In this document: piece by piece, positions 58,833-64,000 of the stretch
Position numbering within the stretch: the stretch's first letter is position 1
Layout of the letters: each line of letters begins with the position of its first letter
Source: Bradyrhizobium sp. 1(2017)
Lineage (GTDB): Bacteria; Pseudomonadota; Alphaproteobacteria; Rhizobiales; Xanthobacteraceae
NCBI RefSeq assembly: GCF_011602485.2
Contig: NZ_CP050022.2
Coordinates: 806,001 to 870,000, forward strand
Length of the DNA stretch: 64,000 nt
Direction of reading: 5' to 3'
Program-made: the position numbers and the translations under genes
The notes under the pieces: generated by a model
Seen by the model: only the letters and a program-made list of their open reading frames with translations
Told to the model about the DNA's origin: nothing
Database searches by the model: none

Positions 58833-60908
58833 ATGCGGATCGGAAAGCTTTTCACGCTGTCGATGCTGACGGTGACGGTATTTGCAGTCATCCTCGGCGC
58901 CGAGGTGCTGATACCCCAGACGCGCATCTTCACGAACCGTTCCGACGCCATCAAGACGGTCGCGGCCTTCGGCGCCACGCTGATGGCGAGCCAGCACGTC
59001 GCCAGCCTGCGCGCCCCCTATATCGGGCCGATCTTTCAGGAAGGCGCAGCGACGCAGGCGCAGCTTGAAGCTGCCGCGAAGGCGACGAAAGCTGCCGAGG
59101 CCGGCTTTGACGCTGCACGGCGTGCCATCATGGTGCTGGATGACGGCGCAGCGATCAGCGAAAATCTCGAGCGCGCCGCACGGCGGCTGAAGGAGATCAC
59201 CACGGCGGCCGATCGCGCAATGGGCCTCGCTCAGGCCGCGCGCGACAGCGCCGCGACCAAGGGCTTCCTGCCCGGTATTGCCGAGGTTCTCGCCAATATC
59301 GAGCCTGTCATGAACCGGCTCGAGGCGAAGGTGATCAATGCCGATTCCTCGCTTGCGGCGCTGCTGAGCCTGGCGCGGACGGCGCAGGATCTGCGCGTTT
59401 CGGCCGGCAGCCGGGCCGCCACGCTGTCCCCGGCGCTGTCCACACGCCGCCCGCTCTCGGCGGCCGAATTGTCGTTGATGGACCGCATGCAGGGCCGCGT
59501 GGAGGCTGACCGCGAGCGGATCGAGGCTGGCATCGACCAGCTCGGAAATCCCTCCCGCATCGCGACCGCGCTGAAGGCGGCAAATGAATCCTATTTCGGA
59601 GCAGCGGCTGTTGCCGTGGAAAGGGAAATTCCCGCAGCCCGGAGTGACGGCAAGTACAGCACCACTGCCGACGACCTCGCGAAGGTCATCGTGCCGGCGA
59701 TCCAGATGTTCTACGGCGTGCGCGATGCCGCGCTGGCGGAGGCGGCCGAGCGCGCCTCGGCTGCGCGCGATGGCGCCCTGGCGATGCTTGCGCTCGCGGC
59801 CGTGGCGGTGCTGGCACTGCTCGGCACGCTCGCCGGGGTCACCATGATGCTGCGCAACCGCGTGGTGACGCCGCTCGGCCGGATCGCCGATGTGATCGGA
59901 ACGCTCGCCGCCGGACAGCACGAGGTCGAGATTCCGGCGACGGGCCGCAACGACGAGATCGGCCAGGTCGCGGGCTCGCTCCGGCACTTCAAGGATTCAC
60001 TCGTCGCCAAGAAGGCCGCCGACGAGTCCGCCGCGGTCGAAGCCGACGCCAAGCTCCGTCGCAGCCAGCGCATGGACCAGATCGCGCGCGAGTTCGAGGC
60101 CATGATCGGCGATGTGATCAACACCGTGTCGTCGGCTTCGTCGGAGCTGGAAGCATCGGCGGGAACGCTGACGAGCACGGCCGACCAATCGGAAAAGGTC
60201 ACGGCGACCGTTGCGGCCGCCTCCGAACAGGCCTCGACCAACGTGCAGACCGTTGCCGCCGCGGCGGAGGAGATGGCCTCGTCGGTCGACGAGATCAGCC
60301 GGCAGGTCCAGGATTCCGCGCGCATCGCCGGTGAGGCGGTGCAGCAGGCAAGCCGCACCAACGACCATGTCGGCGAGCTTGCCAAGGCGGCGGGCCGAAT
60401 TGGCGACGTCGTCGAGCTCATCAGCCAGATCGCGGGCCAGACCAATCTTCTGGCGCTCAATGCCACCATCGAGGCGGCGCGCGCCGGCGAGGCGGGTCGC
60501 GGCTTCGCCGTCGTCGCCTCCGAGGTCAAGGCGCTCGCCGAGCAGACCGCCAAGGCCACCGGCGAGATCAGCCAGCAGATATCGGGAATCCAGACCGCGA
60601 CCGAGGACTCCGTCGGCGCCATCAAGTCGATCAGCGACACCATCTCCCGCATGTCGGAGATTGCTTCCGCGATCGCCGCGGCGGTCGAGGAGCAGGGCGC
60701 GGCGACGCGCGAGATCTCCCGCAACGTGCAGCAGGCGGCCCGCGGCACCCAGCAGGTCTCCGCCAGCATCGTCGACGTGCAGCGCGGCGCCAGCCAGACC
60801 GGATCGGCCTCCGCCAACGTGTTGACGTCGGCGAGGTCGCTGTCCGGCGAAAGCAGCCGGCTCAAGGTCGAGGTCGGAAAATTCCTCGACGCGATCCGCG
60901 CGGCGTAG
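58833..60908 (+). CDS. Methyl-accepting chemotaxis protein
   Basis: A 691-residue chemoreceptor. It has a membrane helix at about 5-27, a periplasmic sensor of about 280 residues with helical, Ala-rich character and no recognised ligand-binding fold, a second helix at about 313-338 and a HAMP domain to about 390. The signalling domain has its conserved hairpin tip near 530-575 ([20 protein letters not shown]). It controls CheA and so the flagellar motor. The ligand is unknown; no che genes are adjacent. Confidence 0.93.
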   Translation: MRIGKLFTLSMLTVTVFAVILGAEVLIPQTRIFTNRSDAIKTVAAFGATLMASQHVASLRAPYIGPIFQEGAATQAQLEAAAKATKAAEAGFDAARRAIMVLDDGAAISENLERAARRLKEITTAADRAMGLAQAARDSAATKGFLPGIAEVLANIEPVMNRLEAKVINADSSLAALLSLARTAQDLRVSAGSRAATLSPALSTRRPLSAAELSLMDRMQGRVEADRERIEAGIDQLGNPSRIATALKAANESYFGAAAVAVEREIPAARSDGKYSTTADDLAKVIVPAIQMFYGVRDAALAEAAERASAARDGALAMLALAAVAVLALLGTLAGVTMMLRNRVVTPLGRIADVIGTLAAGQHEVEIPATGRNDEIGQVAGSLRHFKDSLVAKKAADESAAVEADAKLRRSQRMDQIAREFEAMIGDVINTVSSASSELEASAGTLTSTADQSEKVTATVAAASEQASTNVQTVAAAAEEMASSVDEISRQVQDSARIAGEAVQQASRTNDHVGELAKAAGRIGDVVELISQIAGQTNLLALNATIEAARAGEAGRGFAVVASEVKALAEQTAKATGEISQQISGIQTATEDSVGAIKSISDTISRMSEIASAIAAAVEEQGAATREISRNVQQAARGTQQVSASIVDVQRGASQTGSASANVLTSARSLSGESSRLKVEVGKFLDAIRAA

Positions 60909-60911
60909 GCA

Positions 60912-62225
60912 TCAGGCGCTTTCGCCCGGGTTTTCCAGGCTGAACGTTTCGGACTGTTCGTCATAGGCGAACAGCTCGGCGTAGCGTCCCCATGACACCA
61001 CCGTCTTCAGCGTCTCGTCCGCATAGTCTTCGGACATGTAGTCCTCGAGCTCGTTGCGGAAACGTGCGGCCGGCGCCGTGTGCGAGGGACGTTCGTCGAG
61101 CACACGGCGGATCAGGCCCATCACGGGCACGAAGGTGAGGAGATGCTCGGCGAATAGTCGTTTGCGTGCGTCGGTCTCCAGGTGGGCGAAACGCTTTCCG
61201 GCCTCGGTGAGCATCAGGTCGCCTTCGCTGAGATGAGCGAAGCGCAAGAGCTGGAGCGACTCGCCGAGGTGCAGGATCTCGTCGGCCTCGAGCTGGAGCT
61301 GGCTTGCGAGCACTGGCAGGTCGGCATGTCCGTGATAGGGCCCACCCGCCAGCGTCTCGATCAGGCCGGACAATACGTTGGACGAGACGTGATGCAGTGC
61401 CAGGCCGACGCCGGAGCCCGGGATCCCCTCGACAGCGGGTGTCTTCGGCTCGGCGCGTTGGGTCATGCGGGCGTAAAGGCTGTCCACGAGCTGGCGAAAA
61501 TGCGGATCGAGCCGGTTGCGCGGATGCGCCATCTCGACCTTGATCTCGGCGGCGACCCGGCCTGGATTGGATGAGAACACCAGAATGCGGTCGCACATCA
61601 GGACCGCTTCCTCGATATTGTGGGTCACCATCAGGACCGACTTGATCGGTAGCCGGCCCTCGATCCAGAGGTCGATGAGATCGGTACGCAACGTCTCGGC
61701 GGTGAGCACGTCCAGTGCCGAGAATGGCTCGTCCATCAGCAGCAGATCCGGATGCACGACAAGCGCGCGGGCAAAGCCGACCCGCTGGCGCATGCCGCCC
61801 GACAGCTCCTTCGGGAAGGCCGACTCGAATCCGTCGAGGCCGATCAGGTCGATCGCAGCCAGCGCGCGCTTGCGGCGCTCGGCGGCTTCCACGCCCAATG
61901 CCTCGAGGCCGAGCTCGACGTTTTGCAGCACCGTCAGCCAGGGAAACAACGCAAACGACTGGAACACCATCGCCACGCCGTTCGGCGGTCCGGTGATGGC
62001 TTCGCCCCGGCAGGTTGCCTGCCCAGCGGAAGGGCTGACCAGGCCGGCGATGATCCGCAGCAGCGTGGATTTGCCCGACCCGGAGCGGCCGAGCAGGCCA
62101 ACGATCTCGCCGGAGCGGATCGCGAGGTCGACCTTGTCGAGCACGAGGAGCTCCTCGCCCGAGCCCTTCGGAAACGACCGGCAGACACCGCGGATATCAA
62201 TGAGCCGGGATGGTTGGTCGATCAT
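60912..62225 (-). CDS. ABC transporter ATP-binding protein with C-terminal AAA-associated domain
   Basis: A 437-residue protein. The N-terminal 250 residues are a nitrate/sulfonate-type ATPase: Walker A G-R-S-G-S-G-K-S-T-L-L (about 46-56), signature L-S-G-G-M-R-Q-R-V, Walker B L-L-L-M-D-E-P-F-S-A-L-D. The remaining part (about 285-437) is an AAA-associated winged-helix-like extension often found on this subgroup (L-P-V-L-A-S-Q-L-Q-L-E-A-D-E-I-L-H). It is 12 bases downstream of the permease gene stop and forms one operon with it. Confidence 0.9.
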   Translation of the reverse strand: MIDQPSRLIDIRGVCRSFPKGSGEELLVLDKVDLAIRSGEIVGLLGRSGSGKSTLLRIIAGLVSPSAGQATCRGEAITGPPNGVAMVFQSFALFPWLTVLQNVELGLEALGVEAAERRKRALAAIDLIGLDGFESAFPKELSGGMRQRVGFARALVVHPDLLLMDEPFSALDVLTAETLRTDLIDLWIEGRLPIKSVLMVTHNIEEAVLMCDRILVFSSNPGRVAAEIKVEMAHPRNRLDPHFRQLVDSLYARMTQRAEPKTPAVEGIPGSGVGLALHHVSSNVLSGLIETLAGGPYHGHADLPVLASQLQLEADEILHLGESLQLLRFAHLSEGDLMLTEAGKRFAHLETDARKRLFAEHLLTFVPVMGLIRRVLDERPSHTAPAARFRNELEDYMSEDYADETLKTVVSWGRYAELFAYDEQSETFSLENPGESA

Positions 62226-62237
62226 GCTCGCCCCCTT

Positions 62238-63971
62238 TTAGCCAAGCCGCAAGCGGCGTTCGCCGAAGGCGTAGAGCGGCCGCCATACCAAGCGATTGAA
62301 CAACGTCACCAGAATGCACATCGTGGCGATTCCGAGAACGACGCGCGGGAAGTCGCCGGCCTCCGTCGCGCCGGCGATATAGGCGCCAAGCCCGGTGGCC
62401 TTCAGATGCGTGTCACCCCAGCTCGCGACCTCTGCGACGATCGACGCATTCCAGGACCCCCCGGAAGCGGTGATCGCGCCCGTGACGTAATACGGGAAGA
62501 TGCCGGGCAACATCACCTTGAACCACCATCGCCATCCGCCGAGATGGAAGCTGCTCGCGGCCTCGCGCAGGTCTGTCGGAAACGCGCTGGCACCAGCGAT
62601 GACATTGAACAGGATGTACCATTGCGTGCCCAGGATCATCAGCGGACTGAGCCAGATGTCCGCGACGAGCTTGAAGTGCACGATGGCGACGACGAAGACG
62701 GGAAAGGCGAGATTGGCGGGGAAAGCCGCGAGGAATTGCGCCAGCGGTTGAATCCGCTCGGCCAGCTTCGGCCGCAGTCCGATCCAGACGCCGACCGGCA
62801 CCCAGATCAGCGTGGCGAGGGCGATCAGCACGACGACGCGGAGCAGCGTCACTAGGCCGTCGCCGACGACGGCCAGGACATCGGACAGGCCGAGACTTGC
62901 CGAGAGATAGCGGTAGGTCAGCCAGGCGGCGTAGGCGGTACCGGCGATGATCAAGCCGATCCAGATCGCGTCGACGAGGCGCGACGGGCGGCCCTTGCTG
63001 CCTCTCGCGGGCAACAGCCGCGGCAGCGGCACCCTCAGGTTCGAGATCATGCGGCTCGTCGCCGCGAAGGGCCGGGTCAGAGCGCGCAGCGCCCGGGTCC
63101 GGCGGAACAGGTCCAGCATCCAGGACGCCGGCGCCTCGCCCGATGCGGTCTGCTCGAAACGGAATTTGTCCGCCCACGCGACGATCGGACGAAACAGCAA
63201 CTGGTCGTAGACGATGATGACGCAAAGCATCGTCAGGATCGCATAGAAGATTGCGGGCATATCCTGTTGCTGGATGGCCATGGCGACGTAAGAGCCGACA
63301 CCCGGCAGCGTCACGGTGGTGTTGCCGACGGTGATTGCTTCCGATGCCACCACGAAGAACCAGCCGCCCGACATCGATATCATCGCATTCCAGATCAGTC
63401 CGGGCATCGCGAAGGGAACGTCGAGCCGCCAGAACCGCTGCCATCCGGATAGATGAAAGCTCAGCGTGGCTTCCTCCAGATCCTTCGGCACGTTGCGGAT
63501 CGACTGATACATGCTGAACGTCATGTTCCAGGCCTGGCTGGTGAAGATCGCGAACACCGAAGCGAGCTCGGCGCCGAGAACCTGGCCCGGGAAGAGGTTC
63601 ATGAAGAAGACGATCGTGAAGGTGAGAAAGCCCAGGATTGGGACCGACTGCAGGATGTCCAGCAGCGGGACCATGACCATCTCGGCGCGCCGGCTCTTGG
63701 CGGCAATCGCGGCGTAGATGAAAGTGAAGACCGTAGAGCACACGATCGCAAGCAGCATGCGCAACGTGGTGCGCAATGCATAGAGCGGCAGGTTCGAAGG
63801 GTCGAGCGAGACCGGCATGCGTTCGAGCTCGGACAGCGACATCGCAGTCTGCTCGCCGCCATAGACGATCAGCACCATGGCTCCGATCACCAGGATCAGG
63901 ACCGCGGCATCCCAAACATTGGGGAGCAGCGTCCGGCCGATTGCGGCCGTGCGCATATGCATTGGCTTCAT
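62238..63971 (-). CDS. ABC transporter permease with two fused permease domains
   Basis: A 577-residue membrane protein made of two binding-protein-dependent permease domains in tandem: residues about 60-280 and 340-565. Each has an EAA-like loop (L-E-E-A-T-L-S-F-H-L-S-G-W-Q-R-F-W-R-L and L-R-E-A-A-S-S-F-H-L-G-G-W-R-W-W-F-K-V), showing the halves are duplicates. One polypeptide can thus form the whole membrane channel. A binding-protein gene was not seen and may lie beyond the right edge. GAGG precedes the start at 63971. Confidence 0.9.
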   Translation of the reverse strand: MKPMHMRTAAIGRTLLPNVWDAAVLILVIGAMVLIVYGGEQTAMSLSELERMPVSLDPSNLPLYALRTTLRMLLAIVCSTVFTFIYAAIAAKSRRAEMVMVPLLDILQSVPILGFLTFTIVFFMNLFPGQVLGAELASVFAIFTSQAWNMTFSMYQSIRNVPKDLEEATLSFHLSGWQRFWRLDVPFAMPGLIWNAMISMSGGWFFVVASEAITVGNTTVTLPGVGSYVAMAIQQQDMPAIFYAILTMLCVIIVYDQLLFRPIVAWADKFRFEQTASGEAPASWMLDLFRRTRALRALTRPFAATSRMISNLRVPLPRLLPARGSKGRPSRLVDAIWIGLIIAGTAYAAWLTYRYLSASLGLSDVLAVVGDGLVTLLRVVVLIALATLIWVPVGVWIGLRPKLAERIQPLAQFLAAFPANLAFPVFVVAIVHFKLVADIWLSPLMILGTQWYILFNVIAGASAFPTDLREAASSFHLGGWRWWFKVMLPGIFPYYVTGAITASGGSWNASIVAEVASWGDTHLKATGLGAYIAGATEAGDFPRVVLGIATMCILVTLFNRLVWRPLYAFGERRLRLG

Positions 63972-64000
63972 GCAGCCGACCTCGGGCTAGAACTCTGCGT

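Overview
The window looks like chromosome of a GC-rich alphaproteobacterium of the Bradyrhizobium type. The evidence is the codon use, the catabolic gene content, and imperfect palindromic repeats of a kind I associate with Bradyrhizobium genomes. No rRNA operon, intact tRNA, transposase, integrase or CRISPR array was seen. The only tRNA-like sequence is the 3' half of a tRNA-Arg(CCU) at 22698-22747. It has the structure of an attachment-site remnant and probably marks the right edge of an integrated element covering the left third of the window.

Left part (1-22.7 kb, putative island). A cut-off alpha/beta hydrolase is followed by a three-gene cobalt-type nitrile hydratase/thiocyanate hydrolase-like enzyme (192-1586) in the order beta-C-domain, alpha, beta-N-domain; its alpha subunit has a His-rich N-terminus. 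Two SnoaL-like proteins, an AraC regulator, an isochorismatase-type hydrolase, DoxX and an AhpD-like protein come next. Then follow a cyanide-insensitive-type bd oxidase (cioA, cioB, a 46-residue DUF2474 subunit), an Ala-rich hypothetical, a cupin, malate:quinone oxidoreductase and class II fumarase. Read together, these genes suggest a respiration and detoxification module for cyanide, nitrile or thiocyanate. A TetR-controlled acyl-CoA pathway follows (12978-19831: CoA ligase, periplasmic binding protein, acyl-CoA dehydrogenase, crotonase, nitronate monooxygenase). The island ends in a decayed stretch with a truncated alcohol dehydrogenase and an SDR.

Middle part (22.7-47 kb). A frameshifted FMN reductase and an intact flavin reductase lie near a MarR/M20 amidohydrolase/MFS/LLM monooxygenase/amidohydrolase cluster. 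After several single metabolic genes (acyl-CoA dehydrogenase, LiuC-like hydratase, ketopantoate reductase family) comes a divergent LysR/FAD-oxidoreductase pair, with an SsuABC-type transporter downstream. Next is an aromatic-acid pathway (41545-46861): CoA ligase, salicylyl-CoA 5-hydroxylase-like FAD monooxygenase, gentisate 1,2-dioxygenase, zeta-class GST isomerase and MarR regulator. Two promoter regions in this cluster share a 24-bp site with 22 identities.

Right part (47-64 kb). Mostly housekeeping or accessory single genes: small secreted proteins, a Cys-rich repeat protein, an NADP-dependent reductase, a dicarboxylate symporter with a Glu/Asp-binding protein, an ATP-grasp protein, ferredoxin-NADP reductase, a RidA/NTF2 pair bracketed by a duplication of the fpr 3' end, a glutamate-synthase-like flavoprotein, a PilZ protein, a CBS/DUF21 membrane protein, a chemoreceptor, and an ABC transporter with a fused double permease. 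At least four full-length and several partial palindromic repeats lie between genes from 31 kb onward; I saw none left of the tRNA fragment.
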